In this document: positions 1 through 7,842 of the stretch, piece by piece
How the letters are laid out: each line of letters opens with the position of its first letter
Numbering within the stretch: the stretch's first letter is position 1
Assembly (NCBI RefSeq): GCF_001578775.1
Contig: NZ_KQ969062.1
Coordinates: 320,963 to 358,912 of the forward strand
Source of the DNA: Streptococcus cristatus
Lineage (GTDB): Bacteria > Bacillota > Bacilli > Lactobacillales > Streptococcaceae
Direction of reading: 5' to 3'
Length of the DNA: 37,950 nt
Notes under the pieces: model-generated
Database searches by the model: none
Seen by the model: only the letters and a program-made list of their open reading frames with translations
Told to the model about the DNA's origin: nothing
Position numbers and translations under genes: made by a program

Positions 1-165
1 GAGGCTGGGACAAAAGTCTAACCTTAAATATAAAAAGCGAACAAAACGAGTTATCTGACATTCAGAATTCGGTCTTGTTCGCTTTTTTGTCTAATCTATC
101 GATTTTAAAAATTTAGAATAAAGAATTCCTAAAATCAAAATCTTTTTATCCCAGGCTCATTTTTG
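1..165. repeat. Hairpin-rich intergenic repeat with terminator
   Basis: The stretch opens with GAGGCTGGGACAAAAGTC and closes near 149-159 with TCCCAGGCTC, so its ends are imperfectly complementary. Inside, AAAAGCGAACAA (about 37-48) pairs with TTGTTCGCTTTT (about 75-86), followed by T residues, giving a terminator-like hairpin. The end sequence matches the terminal hairpin of the repeats at 25898 and 29828, so it is probably a relative of that family. It may begin before the window. From here to 278 I see no convincing gene. Confidence 0.55.
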
Positions 166-278
166 TATGGAGCCGGAATTATTCATATGAGATATGGATA
201 CTCACTGAAATCTATGGTAGATAGAACTGTTGCTCTATCCCCCTATCTTTACCCAAATAGTGAAAATAAAAAACAGCT

Positions 279-384
279 TATACTCTTCAAAAATCTCTTC
301 AAACTACGTCAGCGTCGTCTTGACGCGCCCAAGTACAGCCTGCAGCTCACTCCTTAGTTTGTTGATGATTTTCATTGAGTATAA
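279..384. repeat. RUP-like repeat overlapping the lysR 3' end
   Basis: The element is about 105 bp with imperfect terminal inverted repeats: TATACTCTTCAAAAATCTC at one end and the complement of TATACTCAATGAAAATC at the other. Length, ends and TA boundaries fit the RUP (repeat unit of pneumococcus) family as I remember it; the name is recalled, not searched. A second copy lies at 35799-35912. This copy carries the last codons and stop of the LysR gene read from the minus strand. Confidence 0.7.
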
Positions 385-1195
385 GATTGATAGCTGGATT
401 TGTAGAAACGAGGTAATAGGTGACATGTGCTTGCGGGTCACTGATGGGAATCACTATGCGGTCGTCTCTAATCGGATGCATCTTTTTGCTGTAATCGGTG
501 GTAAAGCGTGGGAGGTTGGAATGCTGAACCAATTCTTCGAATTCAAAGCGGTTGGTTTGAACCAGAAACTTGGAAGCTGGCATCTGTTCATGCACCAAGT
601 CGTTCCAAAAACCAATCTGATTCATGAGGAGGAAATTGTAGCCATTGAGGTCATGAAAGGTCACCTGGTCATAATCAGCTAGGGCATGATCTTTTGTGAC
701 GGCGATAAAAAGATTTTCTTTCAGGTAGGGCAAGCAGTGAGTTCCCTCTTTCTTATAGGGATAGGGGAGAATGGCCAAATCAACAGTTTTATTTTCCAGG
801 CTAGCCAAGACCTCTCCTTCCTTTCCAATCTGTTGGTGGAGGTGCTTGTGGGGAAAAGAAGCACTCAGCTGAGGAAGCAATTCCCAGAGTGGGGCTGGAG
901 CGACAGAAGCGACACGGATGGTCTTGAGGCTCTGGTCAAATTGGTGCACTTCCTTAATGCCCTGCTGGCTGGTTTGCAAGATTCGACGAGCGACGCTGAC
1001 TGCAACTTCCCCTGTTTCATTTAGTGCAATGCGGTTGGCAGTACGGTCAAAAAGAGTCACGCCAAAATCTTCTTCTACATGTTGCATGGCACGAGAAAGG
1101 GAGGGGGTTGAAATGTGAAATTTCTCTGCAACTTTGGATAGGGTACCTAATTCTTTAAAGGCAACCAGTTGCTCCAGTTCTTCTAAGTTTAGCAT
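347..1195 (-). CDS. LysR-family transcriptional regulator
   Basis: This 282-residue protein has the LysR plan. An N-terminal winged helix-turn-helix (about residues 3-62, with LSKVAEKFHISTPSLSRAMQ and the wing FGVTLFDRT) is followed by a LysR substrate-binding domain (about 90-270). AAAGGAGG sits just upstream of the ATG. It is divergent from the aldo/keto reductase at 1311, the classical arrangement for a LysR regulator and its target, so it probably senses a metabolite handled by the reductase/exporter/cupin operon. The last 11 or so codons (ending NENHQQTKE) and the stop lie inside the RUP-like repeat, so the native C-terminus appears to have been replaced. The loss is small, because the family ends near this length. 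The ligand cannot be told. Confidence 0.88.
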   Translation of the reverse strand: MLNLEELEQLVAFKELGTLSKVAEKFHISTPSLSRAMQHVEEDFGVTLFDRTANRIALNETGEVAVSVARRILQTSQQGIKEVHQFDQSLKTIRVASVAPAPLWELLPQLSASFPHKHLHQQIGKEGEVLASLENKTVDLAILPYPYKKEGTHCLPYLKENLFIAVTKDHALADYDQVTFHDLNGYNFLLMNQIGFWNDLVHEQMPASKFLVQTNRFEFEELVQHSNLPRFTTDYSKKMHPIRDDRIVIPISDPQAHVTYYLVSTNPAINLILNENHQQTKE

Positions 1196-1310
1196 GTCGT
1201 CCTCCTTTTAGTTTTCATTTTTTGAAAACTAGTTTCCTGTATTACTAGTGTACAATATGAGAGTCTCGTTGTAAACTAGAAACATCAAGAGATCAAAGGA
1301 GATGTCAAAT
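1196..1310. promoter_or_regulatory. Divergent lysR / aldo-keto reductase control region
   Basis: The 115-bp gap holds a perfect 10-bp palindrome AAACTAGTTT (about 1226-1235) and two further ACTAG-containing copies, TTACTAGTG (about 1242-1250) and AAACTAGAAAC (about 1273-1283). A TACAAT box at 1251-1256 could serve as the -10 for the reductase. Repeated ACTAG cores in a divergent LysR gap are likely operator sites; this is inference from position and symmetry. Confidence 0.5.
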
Positions 1311-2156
1311 ATGTTTTACAAAACCTTAAATAATCAGGTCAAACTGCCCCAACTTGGTTTTGGTGTTTACCAAACCCCAGTGGATGAAACCAAGCAGGCT
1401 GTTCTTGAAGCCATCGAAGTCGGCTATCACTCCTTTGATACGGCCCAAGCCTATGGCAATGAAGCAGGTGTCGGTCAGGCCATTCAGGCCTCTGGTTTGC
1501 CACGCGAAGAGTTTTTCATTACAACGAAAATCTGGATCACCAACGCAGGCTATGACAAAGCCAAGGTCTCCATCGAAGAGTCCTTACGCAAATTGCAAAC
1601 CGACTATATCGACCTCTTGCTCATCCATCAACCTTTTGGCGATTACTATGCCAGCTACAGAGCCATGGAAGAAGCCTACAAGGCTGGGAAAGTAAGAGCT
1701 ATCGGGGTTTCTAACTTTTCCCCAAACCGTTTCATTGATCTGCAGCACTTTGTAGACATCAAGCCTGCCGTCAATCAAATCGAAACCCATGTCTTTCAAC
1801 AACAAAAGGTAGCCAAAAGCTATTTGGATAAGTACCATTGCCAGATCGAGTCTTGGGGTCCCTTTGCCGAAGGGCGCAATGACTTCTTTAACACCCCTGT
1901 CTTGAAAGTGATTGGTGACAAATACGGCAAGTCAGTCGCCCAAGTCGCCCTGCGTTTCTTGTTGCAAAGGGATGTGGTCGTTATTCCAAAGTCAGTCCGC
2001 AAAGAACGCATGCAGGAAAACTTTGATGTCTTTGATTTTGCATTAACCGAGGAGGATATGCAGGCAATTGCGGCTCTGGATCAGGAAAAATCGCTTTTCT
2101 TTGACCACCAAGACCCTGAGACGGCGGAGTTCTTTATGAGTCTAGCCGATAAGTAA
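1311..2156 (+). CDS. Aldo/keto reductase
   Basis: This is a 281-residue member of the aldo/keto reductase superfamily, NADPH-dependent TIM-barrel enzymes that reduce aldehydes and ketones in the cytosol. The catalytic tetrad is recognisable: Asp and Tyr in FDTAQAYGNE, Lys in TTKIW and His in LLIHQP. The cofactor loop IPKSVRKERMQEN is near the C-terminus. I chose the ATG at 1311 because the AAAGGAG ribosome site ends right at the in-frame ATG at 1302, leaving no spacer, whereas 1311 is optimally placed. The short type resembles 2,5-diketogluconate/glyoxal reductases of Gram-positives. It leads a unit with the MFS exporter (18-bp gap) and CMD-cupin gene, presumably controlled by the divergent LysR. 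The true substrate is unknown. Confidence 0.9.
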   Translation: MFYKTLNNQVKLPQLGFGVYQTPVDETKQAVLEAIEVGYHSFDTAQAYGNEAGVGQAIQASGLPREEFFITTKIWITNAGYDKAKVSIEESLRKLQTDYIDLLLIHQPFGDYYASYRAMEEAYKAGKVRAIGVSNFSPNRFIDLQHFVDIKPAVNQIETHVFQQQKVAKSYLDKYHCQIESWGPFAEGRNDFFNTPVLKVIGDKYGKSVAQVALRFLLQRDVVVIPKSVRKERMQENFDVFDFALTEEDMQAIAALDQEKSLFFDHQDPETAEFFMSLADK

Positions 2157-2174
2157 ACAGTTAAAAGGAGATCC

Positions 2175-3362
2175 ATGAAAAACAAACCCTTTCTCATCAT
2201 TTCTGGCCTACTCATGGCCTTTACCTCACTGTCGACGGATGTTTATTTGCCCGCTATGCCCACTATGGAAAAAGAACTGGGTGGGCAAGTGGAGTTGACG
2301 GTGACCAGTTTTTTGGTAGGCTTTGCCCTAGCCCAGTTGGTCTGGGGCCCCATCAGTGACCGAATCGGGCGAAAAATCCCTCTGTATCTAGGACTTGTGA
2401 TCTTTATTCTTGGGTCTTTGGGTTGTGCGCTGTCGACGGATATGACCCAGGTCATCATCTGGCGGGTCTTTCAAGCTTTTGGAGCCTGCGTGGGGCCAAT
2501 GTTGAGTCGGGCCATGAGTCGCGACCTGTTTGACAGTCGAGAAGCTGCCCAGGTGCTATCAACCCTCATGATTATCGCAGCAGTGGCCCCTATCTTAGGT
2601 CCCTTTATCGGTGGCTTTATCGTTAGTTTTACCAGCTGGCATATGATTTTTTACTTTATGGCGCTGGCTGGGGTCCTCATGCTCTATGGGGTTTACCGCT
2701 TGCCTGAGGCCTTGCCAAAAGAAAAAAGAGGACACATGAGTCTGCTAAGGTCATTTAGCAACTACGGGCAACTCTTGACCAATCGCTCTTTTATGCTCTA
2801 CACGCTCTGTGTAACCTTTTACTATGTGGGCGCCTATGCCTTTATCACAGGTTCTTCCACGGTTTACATCACCTATTTCCATGTGCCTGAACAGGATTAC
2901 GGCTTTTTGTTCGGGGTCAATGTCTTAGGAATTGTCGGGCTCAATCTCTTTAACAGACATTTGGTGGAGCGTTTTTCACTGAGGTTCTTGTTGCGTTGCG
3001 CTAGCGTCATCGCTCTCTTAGCTAGTCTGGCCTTGTGGGGCCTCAATCTGGGCAATGGTTCGAGTATCTGGACCTTGGCCATCCCTGTCTTTTTCGTCTT
3101 TAGCATGAATGGGATCATCGCTGCCTGTAGCAATGCGGCGGCTCTGGCCTTTGTCTCTGATGAGATGACAGGCTCCGCTTCGGCCTTACTCGGTTCCCTC
3201 CAATACGGGAGTGGAATTCTCTCGTCATCGCTTTTGGCAAGTTTTGCAGCGACGAACGGCCACCCTGGCGCTATGGTGACCATCATCTTGGTCTCTGTTG
3301 CTCTCGCCTTCTTGACGACCTTGGTAGCCAAAAATGTTCCACAGACCCCAAAAAGTGTCTGA
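2175..3362 (+). CDS. MFS drug exporter, Bcr/CflA type
   Basis: A 395-residue integral membrane protein with about 12 hydrophobic segments. The N-terminus (FTSLSTDVYLPAMP) is the hallmark of the Bcr/CflA subfamily, followed by the MFS motif A loop GPISDRIGRKIPL between the second and third segments (about residues 58-72). These proteins exchange protons for drugs or metabolites. AAAAGGAG precedes the ATG. The gene follows the aldo/keto reductase by 18 bp and precedes the CMD-cupin gene, which suggests export of a toxic compound or of its reduced product. The sequence appears full length. Substrate is not predictable. Confidence 0.88.
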   Translation: MKNKPFLIISGLLMAFTSLSTDVYLPAMPTMEKELGGQVELTVTSFLVGFALAQLVWGPISDRIGRKIPLYLGLVIFILGSLGCALSTDMTQVIIWRVFQAFGACVGPMLSRAMSRDLFDSREAAQVLSTLMIIAAVAPILGPFIGGFIVSFTSWHMIFYFMALAGVLMLYGVYRLPEALPKEKRGHMSLLRSFSNYGQLLTNRSFMLYTLCVTFYYVGAYAFITGSSTVYITYFHVPEQDYGFLFGVNVLGIVGLNLFNRHLVERFSLRFLLRCASVIALLASLALWGLNLGNGSSIWTLAIPVFFVFSMNGIIAACSNAAALAFVSDEMTGSASALLGSLQYGSGILSSSLLASFAATNGHPGAMVTIILVSVALAFLTTLVAKNVPQTPKSV

Positions 3363-3412
3363 CTTGGTCAAGCTAAGTCGATTTGAATGCAAGTAATGAA
3401 AGGAAAAAAGAT

Positions 3413-4177
3413 ATGACACGTATAAAACAAACGGCAGGACGAGACTTCTTGGGAGATTTTGCTCCGAACTTTGCTCATTTCAATGATGATGTTCTCTTTG
3501 GTGAAAATTGGAATGATACGACGATTCCTTTAAAAACACGGGCTATCATCACAGTTGTCGCCCTGATGGCTCAGGGGATAACGGATAGTGCCTTGGTGCA
3601 CCATTTGGAAAATGCAAAAAAAGAGGGGGTTAGCCAAAAGGAAATGGCAGCGATTATTACCCATACGGCTTTTTATGCAGGGTGGCCTAAAGCCTGGGCA
3701 GTTTTCAATCTGGCCAAAAAGATTTGGCCTGTTGAAGAAGCAGAAAGCAAAGCTAGCGAAAAAGAGGCTTATCAAGCGACACTTTTCTTTCCCATCGGTG
3801 AGAAAAATACGGCTTATGCGGATTACTTTAGCGGCCAGTCTTACTTGGAGCCAATTGCAGAGGAGGCTTTCCCTGTTTTTAATGTGACCTTTGAGCCTGG
3901 GTGTCGCAATCATTGGCATACGCATAAGGCTAAAGCAGGTGGAGGGCAATTGCTCATCTGTGTCGGTGGTGAGGGTTATTATCAAGAATGGGGCAAGCCA
4001 GCCCTTAAACTGATCCCTGGGGATACCGTTACTGTTCCAGCTAATACCAAACATTGGCATGGGGCCAGTAAGGACCAGTGGTTTTCTCATCTAGCCTTTG
4101 AAATCCCTGGTGAAGTGACCGCAACGACTTGGCAGGAGCCGGTGTCCGAGGAAGATTACCTGAAAGTACAGGAGTAG
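3413..4177 (+). CDS. Carboxymuconolactone decarboxylase-cupin fusion protein
   Basis: A 254-residue two-domain protein. Residues about 15-100 form an all-helical carboxymuconolactone decarboxylase-like domain (motifs KTRAIITVVALMAQG and IITHTAFYAGWPKAW). Residues about 125-240 form a cupin with metal ligands in NHWHTH and a later KHWHGAS. Such fusions are common in bacteria, usually of unknown reaction, often near aldo/keto reductases and quinone-related enzymes. I chose the ATG at 3413, preceded by AAAGGAAAAAAG, over an in-frame TTG at 3383 that lacks a ribosome site. It ends the operon started at 1311. Function beyond a putative peroxide, quinone or aromatic stress role is unproven. Confidence 0.85.
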   Translation: MTRIKQTAGRDFLGDFAPNFAHFNDDVLFGENWNDTTIPLKTRAIITVVALMAQGITDSALVHHLENAKKEGVSQKEMAAIITHTAFYAGWPKAWAVFNLAKKIWPVEEAESKASEKEAYQATLFFPIGEKNTAYADYFSGQSYLEPIAEEAFPVFNVTFEPGCRNHWHTHKAKAGGGQLLICVGGEGYYQEWGKPALKLIPGDTVTVPANTKHWHGASKDQWFSHLAFEIPGEVTATTWQEPVSEEDYLKVQE

Positions 4178-4241
4178 GAAGCGAGACAAATTGTACGGCA
4201 ATTAGTGTCAGCTTTGTTTCCTACAAACTCCGTAAAAAAAT

Positions 4242-4275
4242 GTCCCCCATCATCTGATATCTGATGATGAGGGAC
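4242..4275. terminator. Convergent-gene terminator hairpin
   Basis: GTCCCCCATCATC and GATGATGAGGGAC form a near-perfect stem with a short loop. A-rich sequence lies before it and a short T-rich stretch follows, so it can end the cupin operon from the left and the VOC gene from the right. Confidence 0.7.
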
Positions 4276-4309
4276 TCTTTGTTTTGCTAGAGAGCATTTC
4301 TAACTGCTA

Positions 4310-4705
4310 CTACTTCTTCAACTGGGTTGTGAGTTCGAGTTGATTTCCTTCTGGGTCTAAAACGACTGCTTCGTAATAGCCGTCCCCTGTAGTACGTGGG
4401 CCGGATTGGATGGGGTAACCATCGGATTCAAAACGCTGGGCAAAGGCATCCACATCGGCCTCGTTACCGACAGCGATAGCCAAGTGGGTGAATCCAAAGG
4501 TGTCTTTGTCCCCTGCAACAATATCCGGGCGGTGGCAGAGTTCCAAGCGGGCACCATCCGCAAAACTGAGAAAATAAGAAGAAAAACCAGTTCTTGGGTT
4601 GTGGTATTTTTCGCCGGCTGTCGCCTTGAAGTAGGTTTGGTAGAAGGTTTTCATTTTTTCCAGGTCTTTGACCCAGACGCCGACGTGTTCGATTGCAATT
4701 GACAT
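4310..4705 (-). CDS. VOC family (glyoxalase-like) protein
   Basis: This 131-residue protein has two paired beta-alpha-beta modules of the vicinal oxygen chelate superfamily. Likely metal-site residues are His in IEHVGVWV near the start, Glu in ARLELCH, His in FTHLAIAV and Glu in NQLELTTQ at the end. The pattern resembles small lactoylglutathione-lyase/bleomycin-resistance-like proteins that act on small electrophiles. The ATG at 4705 is preceded by AGAAAGGAA; longer in-frame upstream starts overlap the preceding gene and lack such a site. It lies 39 bp after the HAD gene and is probably the last gene of the minus-strand unit from 7671. The substrate is not evident. Confidence 0.82.
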   Translation of the reverse strand: MSIAIEHVGVWVKDLEKMKTFYQTYFKATAGEKYHNPRTGFSSYFLSFADGARLELCHRPDIVAGDKDTFGFTHLAIAVGNEADVDAFAQRFESDGYPIQSGPRTTGDGYYEAVVLDPEGNQLELTTQLKK

Positions 4706-4744
4706 AATAAATTCCTTTCTGGTGTGACGGTTTGTCACTCTTTT

Positions 4745-5548
4745 TTATTGATTGAGGTAGTGGGCAATGACGCTTAAAACGCCGTTTTCATCATTAGTAG
4801 GGGCGATGTACTTGGCGACTTGTTTGGTGGCTTCGGGGGCGTTGTCCATGGCGTAGGAGTAACCAGCAAGTGCCAACATCTCATGGTCATTACCGCCATC
4901 CCCGAAGGCCAAAAGGTTGTCGCTAGATAGCTGCCACCTGTCCAAGAGTTTCTGTAGGGCCGTCCCCTTGTTTTTGCCTTTTCCGATGATGTCAATGTTG
5001 CCGTGACCGCTGGTGGTCGCATCAATCATGTCCCCCAAGAGTGCCTTGAGGTCATCAATAATCTGATAGGTGACCTCTTCTGGGGTGTTGAAGGAAAACT
5101 TCAAAAATTGGTCATCAGGCAGGACAGCAAAAGTGTCTACCAGTTGGAGTTTGGTGTGGTATTTTTTGAAAAAGGCAATGGCCTCGGGTGCAGATTTAGC
5201 ATGCATATAAGCCGTTTTTTCACCGCTTAAAACTAATTCGTGGTCCAAGTGGCGTTCCGCCAAATAGTCTAAAACGCTTCTAACCACTTCCTTAGGCAAG
5301 GTATAGCTCTTGAGAAAGTGGCCGTTTTCTACGAAGTAGGCACCATTTTCTCCCACGATGGTGATGTCAGATTTGTAATCTTCGAAAAAACTCTCGATTT
5401 GGTAATATTGGTTGCCACTGATGGCGACAAAACGAATGCCCTTTGCCTGCATTTTGTCAAACAATTGGGCAAATTGGGCTCTGTCGTAGTCCATCTGGTT
5501 GTTGAGGAAGGTGCCATCCATGTCGGTGGCAATAACTTTGATGTCCAT
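4745..5548 (-). CDS. Cof-type HAD hydrolase (sugar-phosphate phosphatase)
   Basis: The 267-residue protein carries HAD motif I (ATDMDGTFLN, residues about 7-16, with nucleophile Asp and acid/base Asp), motif II (VAISGNQY), motif III Lys (GKGKNKGTALQ) and motif IV (AFGDGGNDHEML). Between them sits a large Cof-type (IIB) cap. Members dephosphorylate sugar phosphates, flavin or pyridoxal phosphates in the cytosol. It lies 56 bp after the acetyltransferase gene in a unit led by a ROK regulator, which suggests a sugar-phosphate substrate. Length matches the family. Substrate is inferred only from context. Confidence 0.88.
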   Translation of the reverse strand: MDIKVIATDMDGTFLNNQMDYDRAQFAQLFDKMQAKGIRFVAISGNQYYQIESFFEDYKSDITIVGENGAYFVENGHFLKSYTLPKEVVRSVLDYLAERHLDHELVLSGEKTAYMHAKSAPEAIAFFKKYHTKLQLVDTFAVLPDDQFLKFSFNTPEEVTYQIIDDLKALLGDMIDATTSGHGNIDIIGKGKNKGTALQKLLDRWQLSSDNLLAFGDGGNDHEMLALAGYSYAMDNAPEATKQVAKYIAPTNDENGVLSVIAHYLNQ

Positions 5549-5604
5549 CAGTTGTCTCCTTTAGAAGTTGAAAATTTTCGTGTAAGGCTTGGCGGCTAAG
5601 GGGA

Positions 5605-6192
5605 TCATCTATCCCAAGTTGTTTTTTTATCGTCATCTGTGATGGTCCGGATAACCTTGCAGGGATTACCGACGGCGACACTGTAGTCTGGGATGTCCTT
5701 GACGACCACGCTACCACCACCGATAACCACATTGTTTCCTATGGTGACGCCTGGCATGACCTGTACCCCAGCCCCAATCCAAACATTGTCTCCCACGGTG
5801 ATAGGGTAGGCGTATTCTAAGCCCTGATTTCGCCTGTCGGCATCAATCGGGTGGCCTGCGGTATGAAAGCCACAGTTGGGGGCGATAAAGACATTGTCAC
5901 CAAAGGTCACCTTGCCTCCGTCTAAAATGACGGTATTGTGATTGGCAAAGAAATTCTCCCCAATCTCGATATTGTAGCCATAGTCACACCAAAAGGGAGC
6001 GACTATGCAAAAGTTTTCCTTGGTTTTGCCCAGTAATCGCTGGATGAGTTTGTGTTGCCCTGCCTCATCTGAGGGGCGCAAATGGTTGTAGTCGTAGCAG
6101 AGGTCTTTGGCCCTTGTTCGCTCTTCTAGGATTTCTTTGTCATAATTGGCATCATAAAGTTGCTGAGCCAGCATTTTTTCTTTTTCAGTCAT
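5605..6192 (-). CDS. Sugar O-acetyltransferase (maltose/galactoside type)
   Basis: A 195-residue member of the left-handed beta-helix acetyltransferases that move acetyl from acetyl-CoA to sugar hydroxyls. The N-terminal Mac domain (about residues 5-60, AQQLYDANYDKEILEERTRA) is followed by hexapeptide repeats (IGENFFANHNTVILD through VTIGNNVVIGGGSVVV). The catalytic His is in FHTAGHPIDAD. The ATG at 6192 overlaps the stop of the RbsD-like gene by 8 bases (ATGACTGA), a sign of translational coupling. A broken paralogue lies at 28207-28775. It is likely part of the ROK-led sugar unit; the acceptor sugar is unknown. Confidence 0.9.
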   Translation of the reverse strand: MTEKEKMLAQQLYDANYDKEILEERTRAKDLCYDYNHLRPSDEAGQHKLIQRLLGKTKENFCIVAPFWCDYGYNIEIGENFFANHNTVILDGGKVTFGDNVFIAPNCGFHTAGHPIDADRRNQGLEYAYPITVGDNVWIGAGVQVMPGVTIGNNVVIGGGSVVVKDIPDYSVAVGNPCKVIRTITDDDKKTTWDR

Positions 6193-6685
6193 GATTCTTC
6201 TCCTTTTGCGCTTCTTTGAGGCCTTGTCGTGTAATCCCATACTTTAGCCAGTCTAGGGGAATGTCTGCGCTAGGATAGCCTGCAATCAAGATGCATTGGG
6301 CATGCACCCCATAATCCCCTGTTTGCACGACAGCTTTACAGCGATCCCGCATCTCATAGTAATCTGGGATATAAGGCATGGTCTGGATGTTTTCTTGTCC
6401 TAGCTTTGCCACTAAAAACTGATAATCTGGTTGGTTGAGTGTCAACATCTCCTCGGTCACCAGGACGCCTTCGAAATCCCCCACCTCGATGAGAACATCC
6501 ACGATGGCTTGCATGGAAGGGCAGCCCGTAACGGCCTCTAGGTCGATGTATTGGACAGAAGGGTCTAGGGGATGCAGGGCCTTGACTGAGGTACCACTGC
6601 CTGCATCAGCGATAAAAATCATCTCACCATGGCGAAGTCCAGCCACTAGGGCTGCTAAGTCTTTATTTAAAATGCGTTTTCTCAT
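6185..6685 (-). CDS. RbsD/FucU-family sugar mutarotase-like protein
   Basis: This 166-residue protein resembles RbsD and FucU, which interconvert pyranose and furanose or anomeric forms of ribose and fucose before phosphorylation. Diagnostic stretches are LRHGEMIFIADAG (His19 and Asp27, matching the RbsD GHTDTLVVCDAG region) and VVQTGDYGVHAQCILIAGY near residues 125-145. In E. coli RbsD the latter segment reads PYAN; here it is VHAQ, so the sugar-contacting Tyr and Asn are changed. A C-terminal extension of about 20 residues is also present. The gene is 17 bp after the ROK regulator and overlaps the acetyltransferase. Fold is likely, ligand uncertain. Confidence 0.8.
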   Translation of the reverse strand: MRKRILNKDLAALVAGLRHGEMIFIADAGSGTSVKALHPLDPSVQYIDLEAVTGCPSMQAIVDVLIEVGDFEGVLVTEEMLTLNQPDYQFLVAKLGQENIQTMPYIPDYYEMRDRCKAVVQTGDYGVHAQCILIAGYPSADIPLDWLKYGITRQGLKEAQKEKNHD

Positions 6686-6702
6686 AGCGGTTCTCCTTGA
6701 TG

Positions 6703-7671
6703 TTAACAGAGGTTAGCTGATGTCTGTTTTTGACTATTCAAGAGATGCAGGCGACCCAATTCCTGTCCGCCTTGCAAGACCAGAGAGTCTAGTTGGGTCA
6801 AGCGTTCCAGTCTGGGGTGAAAAGCTTGTGGAATGCCTGTGTCTGCCATCTGGATATCTTTTTCAAGTGAGGGGCAGTAGTAGGCAATGGCATCTGGTGC
6901 CAAGACAACTGTAAGGGCTGTGATTTGCAGAAGAAGTTCTTCTTTTGTCGCTTTTACTTTTTTGTTGAGGTAGCCAACCTCCCCAGCGAAGCCCTGTTTG
7001 CCTCGGTGCAAGTGCCCGTCGATAAGTAGGCCAGCCCCAGCAAAGTCGCTATCTGGCTGGTAGAGAAGGGCTAGGTTGTCATCGTCTGGATGCTCTTTTT
7101 GGTAGGCAAGCACCGCACAGTTCACATCATTTTCAATCAAAATCGGAAGGTCTGTCAAGGCTGATAGGGTTGTCAGCAGTTGGCTTTTCTCTAAATGCGT
7201 AAAATCCGAAGATAGGATTTCCCCATGAGTGCCAATAATACCAGGAAAACTGAGTACCAAGATTTGAATCAAGGGGTCGCTTTCCAGCAAAATCCTTACA
7301 GCCTCACAGATTTCTGCTAGACTACCTGTTTTACTGCTGACAAACGCTTCAAACACGGTTTCCCCATCAAGATTAAAGGCATGCATTGCTATCTGATACT
7401 GGTCAAAAGGATGACTGAGGAGGACCGTTCCGATATGGGCAAAGTCCACATTTAACTGATAGAGTTTGGACTTTCTACCACCCGTTGAGCTGGCATTGCC
7501 GACAAAGCGAATCTCGCCACTAGCTTTTAAGGCTTGTAAAATATTGGTCGTCCCAGCCAGGGAAATTCCCGTCTGCTGGGCTAAGTCAGTCTTGGTCCAG
7601 TTGCCACCTTGATAAAAGCAAGCTCTTACCCGCTGAATGTTGTCTTCTTTTAAATCTCTAATTTTTGCCAT
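6703..7671 (-). CDS. ROK-family transcriptional regulator
   Basis: The 322-residue protein has an N-terminal winged helix-turn-helix (about residues 8-65, WTKTDLAQQTGISLAGTTNIL) typical of NagC/XylR repressors. A ROK kinase-like domain follows, with VLSFPGIIG and the sugar-binding ILIENDVNCAVLA. The zinc motif CxCGxxGC usual after the EVGY segment is absent: the text runs GFAGEVGYLNKK and then diverges, and the protein is shorter than the usual 370-400 residues. Zinc binding is therefore probably lost, and effector binding may be altered. It heads the minus-strand sugar unit, with a good promoter at 7702-7730, and is likely its regulator. Confidence 0.87.
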   Translation of the reverse strand: MAKIRDLKEDNIQRVRACFYQGGNWTKTDLAQQTGISLAGTTNILQALKASGEIRFVGNASSTGGRKSKLYQLNVDFAHIGTVLLSHPFDQYQIAMHAFNLDGETVFEAFVSSKTGSLAEICEAVRILLESDPLIQILVLSFPGIIGTHGEILSSDFTHLEKSQLLTTLSALTDLPILIENDVNCAVLAYQKEHPDDDNLALLYQPDSDFAGAGLLIDGHLHRGKQGFAGEVGYLNKKVKATKEELLLQITALTVVLAPDAIAYYCPSLEKDIQMADTGIPQAFHPRLERLTQLDSLVLQGGQELGRLHLLNSQKQTSANLC

Positions 7672-7701
7672 TTTTAACTTTCGTCATAACTTGATGAAAC
7701 T

Positions 7702-7730
7702 AGTATAGCATTTTTTCGTTCTTGGGACAA
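7702..7730 (-). promoter_or_regulatory. Promoter of the ROK operon
   Basis: On the minus strand TTGTCC (7730-7725) and TATACT (7707-7702) are separated by exactly 17 bp, a good sigma-70-type promoter about 30 bp before the ROK start codon. It is the only strong promoter seen for the five-gene unit. Confidence 0.65.
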
Positions 7731-7842
7731 GTTTTTTTGAAAAATAAATGATTATTTGAGATCTTGGACGGTAGTTGCAGGAGTTCTGATAGCCATTTGA
7801 TCCCTGACGTGTTACAATAAAAGAAAAAAGAAAGGAATCCTC

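Noticed and set aside
163..357. Small open frame of 64 codons at the window start
   Set aside because: It spans intergenic and RUP-like repeat sequence, has no ribosome site and no recognisable protein features.
3530..4090. Long minus-strand frame (186 codons) opposite the CMD-cupin gene
   Set aside because: It is antisense to a gene with clear domains, has no ribosome site and its translation is low-information.
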